A stretch of DNA of 7,801 nucleotides from contig NZ_CAJTUX010000090.1 of NCBI RefSeq assembly GCF_910579365.1, positions 1 through 7,801 of the forward strand. Reading direction: 5' to 3'. This document shows positions 1-5,703 of the stretch, in pieces (positions within the stretch are counted from its first letter, which is position 1; each line of letters begins with the position of its first letter). The position numbers were made by a program, and so were the translations under genes. The notes beneath the pieces are model-generated. The model searched no databases, was not told the DNA's origin, and worked only from the letters and a program-made list of their open reading frames with translations. Source of the DNA: an uncultured Oscillibacter sp. Lineage in GTDB: Bacteria > Bacillota > Clostridia > Oscillospirales > Oscillospiraceae.

Positions 1-46
1 AGGCCCCGGACGCCGTTCCCACCCAAGAAGAACGAAGGTATCCCTC

Positions 47-817
47 ATGATCCGCCTCATCGCCAGCGACATTGACGGAACCCTGCTCCAGAACGGAGCC
101 TCGGAGATTCCGCTGGAAATTTTTGACCACATCCACCGCCTGGAGAAAAAAGGAATCCTCTTCTGCCCCGCCAGCGGGCGGCAGTATACCAGCCTCCGGC
201 AGCTCTTTGCCCCGGTGGCGGATAAAGTCCCCTTCCTCTGTGAGAACGGCGCGGTGGTCTACGGTCCCGGAAGTCCCGGACCCATCCTCAGCAAAACCGT
301 CATGGACCGCCGCCTCTCCGAGGAGCTGTGCCGGGACATCCTGGCCCTGCCGGAGACGGAGGTGCTGATCTCCGGGGCCGACGTCAGCTATCTTTGCCCC
401 AAAACTCCGGACCTGGAGGACCAGATTCGCTGGTTCCTGGGCAACCGCACCGCGGTCCTTCCCGCTCCGGAGGACACGCCGGAGGACATTGTCAAGGTAT
501 CCGCCTACTGCCCCCAGGGCGTGGAAGCCGCAAAGGAAGCCCTTTTTCCCAAATGGAACGCACATTTCCGCTGCGCCGTGGCCGGAGCGGTCTGGCTGGA
601 TTTCACTCTGGCAGACAAGGGCCTTGGCGTCCAGCGCCTCTGCGAAATCCTGGGCATTGACCTGGGAGAGGTCATGGCCTTCGGAGACAATTACAACGAC
701 GTCTCCCTCCTGGAGCGGGCGGGCCGCTCCTATCTGATGGAGAACGCCGCGCCGGAGCTCCGAGCCCGCTTCTCCTCCCGCTGCCGGACTGTGGCGGAGA
801 TTTTGGAGACGCTGTAA
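47..817 (+). CDS. Cof-type HAD-IIB family hydrolase (probable sugar-phosphate phosphatase)
   Basis: A 256-residue cytosolic phosphatase of the haloacid dehalogenase superfamily, Cof/YidA-like subgroup. Members hydrolyse small phosphorylated metabolites, often sugar phosphates; the true substrate cannot be read from sequence. All four HAD motifs are visible: motif I SDIDGTLL with nucleophile Asp8 and acid/base Asp10; motif II PASGR with Ser43; motif III Lys191 in ADKGLG; motif IV GDNYND (residues 213-218), which binds Mg2+. The segment between motifs II and III (about residues 85-185) is the expected C2-type cap, and the length is normal for the family. The ATG at 47 is supported by GAAGG at 34-38, eight bases upstream, and the protein begins directly with the motif I strand. 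No promoter fits in the 46 bases before it, so it may be transcribed with a gene to the left. No convincing terminator follows. Family call is secure; substrate unknown. Confidence 0.95.
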   Translation: MIRLIASDIDGTLLQNGASEIPLEIFDHIHRLEKKGILFCPASGRQYTSLRQLFAPVADKVPFLCENGAVVYGPGSPGPILSKTVMDRRLSEELCRDILALPETEVLISGADVSYLCPKTPDLEDQIRWFLGNRTAVLPAPEDTPEDIVKVSAYCPQGVEAAKEALFPKWNAHFRCAVAGAVWLDFTLADKGLGVQRLCEILGIDLGEVMAFGDNYNDVSLLERAGRSYLMENAAPELRARFSSRCRTVAEILETL

Positions 818-878
818 ATCATAGGGTTTCCAAATTTTGAACGGTTCTTTAATTTTTGTCATATTTGTTACTTTTTTG

Positions 879-907
879 TTTCACCTACCTTTACAAGGCA
901 GGTGAAA
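879..907. promoter_or_regulatory. 29-bp near-palindrome over the -35 box: candidate operator
   Basis: The left arm TTTCACCTACCTT (879-891) and right arm AAGGCAGGTGAAA (895-907) are reverse complements except for one mismatch (887 against 899), with a 3-base centre. The centre at 893 lies inside the TTTACA -35 hexamer (890-895) of the binding-protein gene. Neither side has the T-run expected of an intrinsic terminator, so a dimeric repressor site is the better reading. Which regulator binds is unknown; none is encoded next to it. Confidence 0.6.
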
Positions 908-918
908 TTCCTTATAAT
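890..918 (+). promoter_or_regulatory. Sigma-A promoter of the OppA-like gene
   Basis: The -35 box TTTACA (890-895, one mismatch to TTGACA) is separated by exactly 17 bp from a perfect TATAAT -10 box (913-918). Transcription should start near 925, giving a leader of about 80 bases before the ATG at 1005. It would be a strong promoter if not repressed at the overlapping palindrome. Confidence 0.85.
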
Positions 919-970
919 AGAGGTCTGCCAATTTGCCCCAGGGCGCTCGGCATTCATTATGATAAAAGAG

Positions 971-993
971 AGACGGTCCCTATCCGGCCGTCT
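971..993 (+). promoter_or_regulatory. Leader hairpin just before the ribosome binding site
   Basis: AGACGG (971-976) pairs with CCGTCT (988-993) around an 11-base loop, ending two bases before the GGAGG ribosome binding site (996-1000). The ribosome binding site lies only four bases from the ATG at 1005. The stem could modulate translation of the lipoprotein, but six base pairs is modest and it may be incidental. Confidence 0.35.
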
Positions 994-1004
994 TTGGAGG
1001 TTTT

Positions 1005-2669
1005 ATGAAACAGCTCGTCAAACGCCTCGCGGCGCTGCCGCTGCTGGCGGCCCTCTGCATCTCTCTGCTCTCCGGCTGCGCCAGAGACGGCGAGGGCCTG
1101 GCCATGGCCGCCTGTGCCGGCGGCGCGCCGGACTCTCTGGACCCCATCTACGCCGAGGACGCCGGGGGACAGACCATTCTCGCCCATCTCTATGAAAATC
1201 TTATGCGGGTAACGGCGGACAGCACCGGGCGAACCAGCGTCGTCAGCGGCATGGCCAAGAGCGTGGACCAGGAGGAGGAGACCAAGGACGGCGCCATCGC
1301 CGTCACCTACACCTTCCGTTTGCGCAGCGCCCGCTGGTCCGACGGGCAGCCCGTCACCGCCGGAGACTTTGTCTACGCCTGGCAGCGGCTGGCCAACCCG
1401 GCCACCGGCTCCCGGTACGCGGACCTTCTGTCCGTGGTCCAGGGCTTTCAGGAGGCCCGCGCCTCCGGCGACATGAGCCTTCTCCAGGTCACGGCGAAGA
1501 ACGACAGCACCTTGGTGGTGGTATTAAACGGGCACTATGACTGGTTTTTGAAGGAGGTCTGCACTTCCCCCGCCACCATGCCTCTGCGGCAGGACGTGGT
1601 TCAGAAGCTGAAGGCCGCCTCCGGTGAAAAATCCTGGTGGGAGGGGGACCCCACCCAGCTGGTGACCAACGGCCCATACATCATCGCCGCCCAGGAGGAG
1701 GGGCGTCTTCTCCGCCTGGAATCCAACAGCCGCTACTATGCCGCCCAGCCCGGTCCCCAGAGCATCACCTTCCATTTTGCCGGTTCTGCGGAAGAAGCTT
1801 GGTCCCTTTACGAGAACAAAACGGTGGACGCGGTATGGCCGTTGCCGGACAGCCAGCTCACCGAGCTGGCTCAGGACCCGGAGTGGTCCCCCCTGCCGGA
1901 GCTTGCCACCTACACCGCCCTCTTTAACTGCGCCTCAGAGCTCTTCGCCGACCCGGCGCTTCGGGAGGCCATGAGCCTTGTCATCGACCGCGCCGCCCTG
2001 GCGCAGGCGGCGGGAGCGGCGGCTCTTCCGGCGGAGGGCGTAGTGCCCCCCGGCGTGCCGGAAAACGAGGAAGGGGATTTCCGTACCCTCAGCGCCGCCC
2101 TGCTGGACAACGACCCGGAGGGCTATGAGCAGCGCTGCCAGAAGGCCCGCCTTCTGTTGGAGGAGACCGGCTATGACAGCGGCGCAAATCTGGGCCAGCT
2201 GGAATATCTGTACCTCAACAGCGAGGTCAACGCTGCTGTCGCCCAGCTCCTCTGCCAGCAGTGGCAGGACGCCCTGGGCGTCCAGGTCACCCCCAAAGGA
2301 CTCAGCGAACGGGGCCTGATGTCCGCTCTGCGGTCCGGGGAATACACCTTGGCGGGACTGCAGCTCACCGCCTCCGCCAACGATGCGGAATGCTTCCTGA
2401 CGGCCTGGACCACCGGAAGCCGGGAAAACCTGATCGCATACGAAAACAGCGCTTATGACACCCTGATGAAAATTGTGGCCGGAGCCGCCGACGGCACCGC
2501 CCGAATGGGCTGCCTCCACGACGCGGAGGCGCTGCTGCTGATGGACTTCGCCTGCGCTCCGCTGTATACCAAGGGCACGGCCTGGGACCTGCGGGAGACT
2601 CTTACCGGAGCTTTCCGGGACCCCAGAGGCTGGTTCAGCTTTTCCAGCGTCATCACCCGAACCGTCTGA
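1005..2669 (+). CDS. OppA-family oligopeptide-binding lipoprotein (SBP_bac_5), orphan
   Basis: A 554-residue extracellular solute-binding protein of the peptide/nickel ABC transporter class. It should bind peptides outside the membrane and deliver them to an Opp/Dpp-type permease. The N-terminus is a lipoprotein signal: Lys/Arg at 2-7, a hydrophobic core to about residue 21, then lipobox LSGC with lipidated Cys25. The mature start has the family pattern GGAPDSLDPIYAEDAGGQ (39-56) followed by LYENLMR (62-68), then TYTFRLRSARWSDGQPVTAGDFVYAWQRL (in pieces, about 101-129), a typical OppA signature. Length matches OppA. GGAGG at 996-1000 sets the start, although the four-base spacing is short. 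It has its own promoter and no opp permease or ATPase gene beside it in this window, so it must use a transporter encoded elsewhere or act in signalling or scavenging. Ligand size and specificity cannot be inferred. Confidence 0.93.
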   Translation: MKQLVKRLAALPLLAALCISLLSGCARDGEGLAMAACAGGAPDSLDPIYAEDAGGQTILAHLYENLMRVTADSTGRTSVVSGMAKSVDQEEETKDGAIAVTYTFRLRSARWSDGQPVTAGDFVYAWQRLANPATGSRYADLLSVVQGFQEARASGDMSLLQVTAKNDSTLVVVLNGHYDWFLKEVCTSPATMPLRQDVVQKLKAASGEKSWWEGDPTQLVTNGPYIIAAQEEGRLLRLESNSRYYAAQPGPQSITFHFAGSAEEAWSLYENKTVDAVWPLPDSQLTELAQDPEWSPLPELATYTALFNCASELFADPALREAMSLVIDRAALAQAAGAAALPAEGVVPPGVPENEEGDFRTLSAALLDNDPEGYEQRCQKARLLLEETGYDSGANLGQLEYLYLNSEVNAAVAQLLCQQWQDALGVQVTPKGLSERGLMSALRSGEYTLAGLQLTASANDAECFLTAWTTGSRENLIAYENSAYDTLMKIVAGAADGTARMGCLHDAEALLLMDFACAPLYTKGTAWDLRETLTGAFRDPRGWFSFSSVITRTV

Positions 2670-2686
2670 AAACCCTCTCTCTCCAC

Positions 2687-2715
2687 TGGACATTTCAGCA
2701 GTGATGTGCTATGAT
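2687..2715 (+). promoter_or_regulatory. Extended -10 promoter of the BI-1 family gene
   Basis: The -35 box TGGACA (2687-2692, one mismatch) lies 17 bp before TATGAT (2710-2715). The -10 is preceded by TG at 2707-2708, which makes an extended -10 element. The predicted start near 2722 leaves a short leader of about 22 bases that is mostly the ribosome binding site. No terminator is visible between the previous gene's stop and this promoter, so read-through from upstream is also possible. Confidence 0.75.
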
Positions 2716-2743
2716 GGAAAAAATCTAAAAGGAGGGATTCCTC

Positions 2744-3454
2744 ATGCGTTTAAACGGAGTTGAATACAACGATCAAAGTCTGGGGGCCTATACAGAAGAG
2801 CCCATCGGCGTTTACACCGCCAAGGCCTTCTTCTGGATGTTCCTGGGCCTTCTGACCACCTTTGCCGTGGCCTTTTTCGGCTACGCCACAGGGACCATTC
2901 TCTACGTCTTTGCCATCCCCTATTTCCACATCGTTCTTCTGGTGGTGGAGTTAGGCGTGGTGCTGTTCCTCTCCGCCCGGCTTCACACGCTCCAGGTTGG
3001 AACGGCCAGAGCCCTGTTCTTTGTCTACGCGGCGGTGAACGGCGTGGTATTCTCCGCCTATTTCCTGATCTTCAGCATGCTGAGCCTGATCCTGGTCTTC
3101 GCCATGACCGCCGTCTACTTCGGCGCTATGGCACTGTATGGCTACCGCACCAAAACGGACCTCACCCGCCTTCGTCCCATTCTGGTGGGCGGACTGATTT
3201 TCCTCATCGTCTGCGGCCTGCTGTCCCTCTTCCTGCCTCTGGGCATGATGGACCGGGTGGTCTGCCTCATCGGCATCGCCATTTTCCTGGGCTTTACCGC
3301 CTATGACACCCAGAAAATTCGGGCTCTTTACGACGCCTACCAGGGCGACCAGGCCATGCTGGAGCGGGCGTCCATCTACTCCGCGCTTCAGCTGTACTTG
3401 GATTTCATCAATCTGTTCCTGTATCTTCTCCGCTTCCTGGGAAAGAAAAAGTAA
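2744..3454 (+). CDS. Bax inhibitor-1 / YccA / YetJ family membrane protein (TMBIM homologue)
   Basis: A 236-residue integral membrane protein of the BI-1 (UPF0005) family. The studied bacterial member, Bacillus subtilis YetJ, is a pH-sensitive calcium leak channel. About seven hydrophobic helices can be drawn: roughly 27-48, 53-78, 88-109, 112-133, 145-166, 171-187 and 211-232, the last being the family's amphipathic re-entrant helix. Signatures are FLGFTAYDTQKI (181-192) and ALQLYLDFINLFLYLLRFLG (214-233). Asp188 and Asp220 match the two aspartates that form the pH-sensing pair in YetJ, so channel function looks preserved. The start is secure: AAAGGAGG at 2728-2735 lies eight bases before the ATG. 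The protein ends in KKK. It is transcribed alone and ends at a strong terminator. Its physiological role in gut bacteria is not established. Confidence 0.95.
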   Translation: MRLNGVEYNDQSLGAYTEEPIGVYTAKAFFWMFLGLLTTFAVAFFGYATGTILYVFAIPYFHIVLLVVELGVVLFLSARLHTLQVGTARALFFVYAAVNGVVFSAYFLIFSMLSLILVFAMTAVYFGAMALYGYRTKTDLTRLRPILVGGLIFLIVCGLLSLFLPLGMMDRVVCLIGIAIFLGFTAYDTQKIRALYDAYQGDQAMLERASIYSALQLYLDFINLFLYLLRFLGKKK

Positions 3455-3466
3455 CCCCACATTTCC

Positions 3467-3500
3467 AAGGCCGGCGCAGTGTGACTGCGCCGGCCTTTTC
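3467..3500 (+). terminator. Intrinsic terminator of the BI-1 family gene
   Basis: A perfect 14-bp stem, AAGGCCGGCGCAGT (3467-3480) with its complement at 3484-3497, has a GTG loop and runs into TTTT (3496-3499). It lies 12 bases after the stop codon. The opposite strand lacks a T-run, so it acts in the + direction. Confidence 0.92.
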
Positions 3501-3504
3501 GCTT

Positions 3505-3529
3505 GCCGAAAAGACTTTCGACAGCCTGA
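3505..3529. repeat. Solo copy of an intergenic repeat sequence
   Basis: TTTCGACAGCCTGA at 3516-3529 is an exact 14-base match, in opposite orientation, to 5540-5553. The similarity extends upstream: GCCGAAAAGAC before it here resembles GGCGAAAATACGT before it in the other copy. It contains a small CGAAA/TTTCG hairpin. It lies in the convergent intergenic region between the BI-1 terminator and the symporter gene and looks like a fragment of a dispersed non-coding repeat. Confidence 0.55.
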
Positions 3530-3574
3530 GCAGGTTTTCTAAGACGAAAGAAATTTTCTCCCCTAAAATGAACC

Positions 3575-3604
3575 GCCCCCTGCCGCTTACACGCGGCAGG
3601 GGGC
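3575..3604 (-). terminator. GC-rich hairpin, candidate terminator of the symporter gene
   Basis: A perfect 12-bp stem, GCCCCCTGCCGC (3575-3586) with its complement at 3593-3604, encloses a TTACAC loop. On the - strand it is followed by GGTTCATTTTA, a poor U-tract, and lies about 70 bases past the symporter stop. The + strand side continues TTGTGC, so it is even less terminator-like there. It is probably the symporter's terminator, but the tail is weak. GGGGCTT at 3600-3606 can alternatively pair with AAGCCCC at 3635-3641. Confidence 0.5.
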
Positions 3605-3675
3605 TTGTGCTGCAAAGTTTTAAAGTCGGGGACGAAGCCCCAGACAGAGGGAGGAAGAGCCCTCTCCAACCGCTC

Positions 3676-5313
3676 TCAGGCTCCCAGCACCAGCGGAGAG
3701 CAGACAATGTACATTACAACGATCACCGCGACGCCCACCGCAGCCCAGAGCCTTCCGGTCTTCCAGGCGGACATATCCATAACCTTCGCATCGGGCATCT
3801 CCCAATCGGTTTTCCGGGGGCAGACCTTGATGCAGATCAGATAAATGATGGCCTCCACCACAAAGCAGAAGAACACCCAATACAGATAGTGCCACTTCTG
3901 GCAGAAGGGAATGACCTTGGTGGCGCCGTAGATCACGATATGTACCGGCACCGTGATCTTGGGCGCGATGGGGGAAACCTTTTTGCTCAGCAGGCCGAAG
4001 AGCACCGCCAGCAGAATGGGCATGGAGAAGAAGCCCCAGCACTCGTTGATGAAGTTCATGATGCCGGTGCCGAAGTACATGACGAAGGGGGAGATGAAGA
4101 TGGCGACGACGCCCACGATGAGTCCGAAGTATTTGCCGATCTTCACCGTCTTCTCCGCGTCCGCGTTCTTGCCCCAGATAGGCTGCCAGATATCCAGCGC
4201 AAAGATGGTGGAGGAGGAATTCAGCACGGAGTTGAAAGAGGACAGAATCGCGCCGAACATCACGGCGGCAAAGAAGCCCATGATCGCCGGGGGCATGACC
4301 TCCAGCACCAGCAGAGGATACGCCTGGTCGCCGGCGGAGCCCACAGAGGTATCAATCGCGCCCTGGGCCGTCAGCAGCTGATAGGCAATGATGCCGGGAA
4401 GCACGATGACCAGCACGTCCAGGCACTTGAAAAAGCCCGCCCAGATCGCGCCTTTCTGGGCCTCCGCCAGGTTCTTGCCGCCTAGGGAACGCTGAATGAT
4501 GGACTGGTTGGTGGCCCAGTAGAACATGTTGTTTACAAACATGCCGGTGAACAGCAGCGGCCAGGGCACATAGGGCGCCACGGAGGTGGGCTCCGCCCAG
4601 GCGTTCATCTTCTCCGGCGTGGTGGTCAGCAGATAGTGCAGGCCCTCGCCGAAGCTGCCGCTGCCTCCGCCTAGCTTGCCCAGGGCGAAGATACCCAGAA
4701 TCGGCACCGCAAAGCCGCCGATAATCAGGCCCACGCCGTTAATCGTGTCGGAATAGGCAACCGCCTTCAGACCGCCGAATACCGAATAGGCCATGCCGAT
4801 GATGCCAGTGGAGAAGCAGACGATCAGGATAGCCCAGAAATAGCTGATGCCGAAAATCTCCTCGATGTTAAAAATCTTCACCAGAGCCACGGAGCCCGAA
4901 TAGAGGATGGTGGGCAGCATGGTCACCACATAGGCCACCAGGAACATGCAGGAGAACATTCGCATGGTAAATGTATCATAGCGCATCTGGTAAAACTGCG
5001 GAATCGTCGCGATGCCGCCCTTGAGAAACCGGGGCAGTATCACAAAAGCCAGCACCAGCAGGGCAAAGCCGGAGGTAGCCTCCCACGCCATGGTGCTCAT
5101 AGAGCCGGAAAACGCCTGTCCGTTTGTACCGACCAGCTGTTCCGCAGACAGGTTGGTCATCATCAGCGACCCCGCGATGACAATGCCCGGGAGACCCCGT
5201 CCGGCCAGGAAGTACCCCTCTTTGGACGACAAGTCCTCGTCCTTGGTCTTGTACCAGGACAGCACCGCAACCAATACGGTAAATCCTACAAATTCAATGA
5301 TCGTCAGCAGCAT
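3676..5313 (-). CDS. Sodium:solute symporter, YidK/SGLT-type (SSS family)
   Basis: A 545-residue inner-membrane transporter of the sodium:solute symporter family, about 14 helices, closest in my reading to E. coli YidK and the sugar branch around Vibrio vSGLT. It should couple Na+ entry to uptake of a sugar or sugar-like solute. Key stretches: EGYFLAGRGLPG (32-43), TNLSAEQLVG (53-62), LPTILYSGS (133-141), GGLKAVAYSDTINGVGL (180-196), NMFYWATNQ (262-270), LPGIIAY (305-311), GAILSSFNSVLNSSSTIF (354-371). By comparison from memory with vSGLT, Gln59, Glu78, Asn262, Tyr265 and Lys296 fall at galactose-contact positions, and Ser358-Ser359 at the Na2 site. The ATG at 5313 is preferred because AAAGGGG lies eight bases upstream. 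The frame stays open to a GTG at 5346, which has no well-placed ribosome site and would add 11 hydrophilic residues. It follows the YesM/YesN-type genes on the same strand, suggesting it is their target. Substrate is unproven. Confidence 0.95.
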   Translation of the reverse strand: MLLTIIEFVGFTVLVAVLSWYKTKDEDLSSKEGYFLAGRGLPGIVIAGSLMMTNLSAEQLVGTNGQAFSGSMSTMAWEATSGFALLVLAFVILPRFLKGGIATIPQFYQMRYDTFTMRMFSCMFLVAYVVTMLPTILYSGSVALVKIFNIEEIFGISYFWAILIVCFSTGIIGMAYSVFGGLKAVAYSDTINGVGLIIGGFAVPILGIFALGKLGGGSGSFGEGLHYLLTTTPEKMNAWAEPTSVAPYVPWPLLFTGMFVNNMFYWATNQSIIQRSLGGKNLAEAQKGAIWAGFFKCLDVLVIVLPGIIAYQLLTAQGAIDTSVGSAGDQAYPLLVLEVMPPAIMGFFAAVMFGAILSSFNSVLNSSSTIFALDIWQPIWGKNADAEKTVKIGKYFGLIVGVVAIFISPFVMYFGTGIMNFINECWGFFSMPILLAVLFGLLSKKVSPIAPKITVPVHIVIYGATKVIPFCQKWHYLYWVFFCFVVEAIIYLICIKVCPRKTDWEMPDAKVMDMSAWKTGRLWAAVGVAVIVVMYIVCSPLVLGA

Positions 5314-5321
5314 GAATTGAA

Positions 5322-5328
5322 CCCCTTT
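5322..5328 (-). promoter_or_regulatory. Ribosome binding site that decides the symporter start
   Basis: AAAGGGG on the - strand lies eight bases before the ATG at 5313. It is inside the longer reading frame that opens at the GTG at 5346, so it favours the shorter 545-residue protein beginning MLLTIIEF. Confidence 0.75.
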
Positions 5329-5372
5329 CTGTTCTGTTTTCCACACTTTCCCTATATGTGGTTCTTTGTAAG

Positions 5373-5381
5373 TCCTCCTTT
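5373..5381 (-). promoter_or_regulatory. Orphan Shine-Dalgarno-like sequence in the symporter leader
   Basis: AAAGGAGGA on the - strand is a near-perfect ribosome site, better than the symporter's own, but no ATG, GTG or TTG occurs within the next 12 bases. The GTG at 5346 is 26 bases away, too far for normal initiation. It may be a ribosome standby site, a protein- or RNA-binding site, or chance. Confidence 0.4.
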
Positions 5382-5389
5382 ATAGTCAC

Positions 5390-5395
5390 ATTATA
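5390..5395 (-). promoter_or_regulatory. Symporter promoter: consensus -10 without a -35
   Basis: A perfect TATAAT on the - strand (5390-5395) lies 76 bases before the symporter ATG, with transcription expected near 5383. At 17-bp spacing the -35 position (5413-5418) reads CACCGG, which does not resemble TTGACA, and there is no TGn extension. Such promoters usually need an activator; a direct repeat covers the -35 position. Confidence 0.6.
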
Positions 5396-5407
5396 CAAGA
5401 AGAATCC

Positions 5408-5446
5408 GGTTGCCGGTGTTGGAATTTTTTTAGGTTTCCGGGTGTT
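5408..5446 (-). repeat. Direct repeat upstream of the symporter promoter: candidate activator sites
   Basis: On the + strand, GGTTGCCGGTGTT (5408-5420) and GGTTTCCGGGTGTT (5433-5446) differ by one substitution and one inserted base, and are 25-26 bp apart in the same orientation. The promoter-proximal copy covers the missing -35 box of the symporter promoter. AraC-family proteins commonly bind direct repeats placed this way, and an AraC-type response regulator is encoded immediately upstream. Binding is inferred, not shown. Confidence 0.5.
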
Positions 5447-5514
5447 TTCTTTGGCGGGAACATCGGATTTTCTCCCATCTGGCTTTTTGTGTCTTTTTTT
5501 TAGGGCCAAAGAAT

Positions 5515-5540
5515 ACGGACGTCCCCTCCGGGACGTCCGT
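5515..5540. repeat. Perfect 26-bp palindromic hairpin, copy 1
   Basis: ACGGACGTCCC (5515-5525), a CTCC loop, then GGGACGTCCGT (5530-5540): an 11-bp stem with no mismatch. It is identical in all 26 bases to the copy at 5704-5729. On the - strand the apex reads GGAG followed by GGG. No T-run follows on either strand, so it is not a typical terminator. Confidence 0.9.
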
Positions 5541-5572
5541 CAGGCTGTCGAAAACGTATTTTCGCCAGCCTG
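5541..5572. repeat. Imperfect hairpin next to palindrome copy 1
   Basis: CAGGCTGTCGAAAA (5541-5554) pairs with TTTTCGCCAGCCTG (5559-5572) around CGTA, with one mismatch (5548/5565). Its left half carries the 14-base sequence that recurs at 3516-3529. Confidence 0.8.
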
Positions 5573-5575
5573 CGC

Positions 5576-5612
5576 AAGTTTTTCAAAACTCTAAAAAAGT
5601 TTTGAAAAACTT
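5576..5612. repeat. 15-bp AT-rich perfect inverted repeat
   Basis: AAGTTTTTCAAAACT (5576-5590) and its exact complement at 5598-5612 enclose a 7-base loop CTAAAAA. The stem contains runs of T on both strands, so it could add to termination in either direction. It is too AT-rich to be a strong hairpin alone. Confidence 0.8.
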
Positions 5613-5627
5613 CTGATTGAAAACGAA

Positions 5628-5648
5628 AGGAACCCCTCCGGGGTTCCT
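5628..5648 (-). terminator. Probable terminator of the two-component operon
   Basis: AGGAACCCC (5628-5636) pairs perfectly with GGGGTTCCT (5640-5648) around a 3-base loop. On the - strand the stem runs into TTTCGTTTTC, a usable if interrupted U-tract, about 80 bases past the regulator's stop. The apex CCCCTCCGGG is the same as in the two 26-bp palindromes. Confidence 0.65.
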
Positions 5649-5703
5649 CTCGTAACTCTCTTCCTTCCCGTTGCGTTAATCTTCTGCGTTTTTTGACACG
5701 CCG

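Noticed and set aside
818..878. A terminator after the HAD gene around GAACGGTTC followed by T-rich sequence
   Set aside because: The stem is only four base pairs with a one-base loop and cannot be a stable hairpin; the following T-richness is part of general AT-rich intergenic sequence.
879..907. The palindrome as an intrinsic terminator of the HAD gene
   Set aside because: No T-run follows on the + strand (ATTCCTTATAA) and it overlaps the -35 box of the next promoter, so an operator is more likely, though not proven.
1935..2693. A 252-codon - strand frame opposite the OppA-like gene
   Set aside because: It is Gly/Gln/Val-rich antisense sequence with no family pattern and no ribosome site; the + strand lipoprotein explains the region.
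2951..3460. A 169-codon - strand frame opposite the BI-1 gene
   Set aside because: It is rich in Glu, Gln and His, as expected opposite a hydrophobic membrane protein; no start signal or domain.
3481..4485. A 334-codon + strand frame antisense to the symporter gene
   Set aside because: It starts inside the BI-1 terminator, runs through the intergenic repeat and then antisense to a clear SSS transporter. Its product is full of His, Asp, Gln and Arg without any recognisable domain, as expected of an opposite-strand artefact in GC-rich DNA.
5541..5572. A catabolite-control (cre) site, because GAAAACGTATTTTC looks similar
   Set aside because: It is fully explained by the 14-bp hairpin, does not match the cre consensus well at its ends, and is about 150 bp upstream of the symporter promoter.
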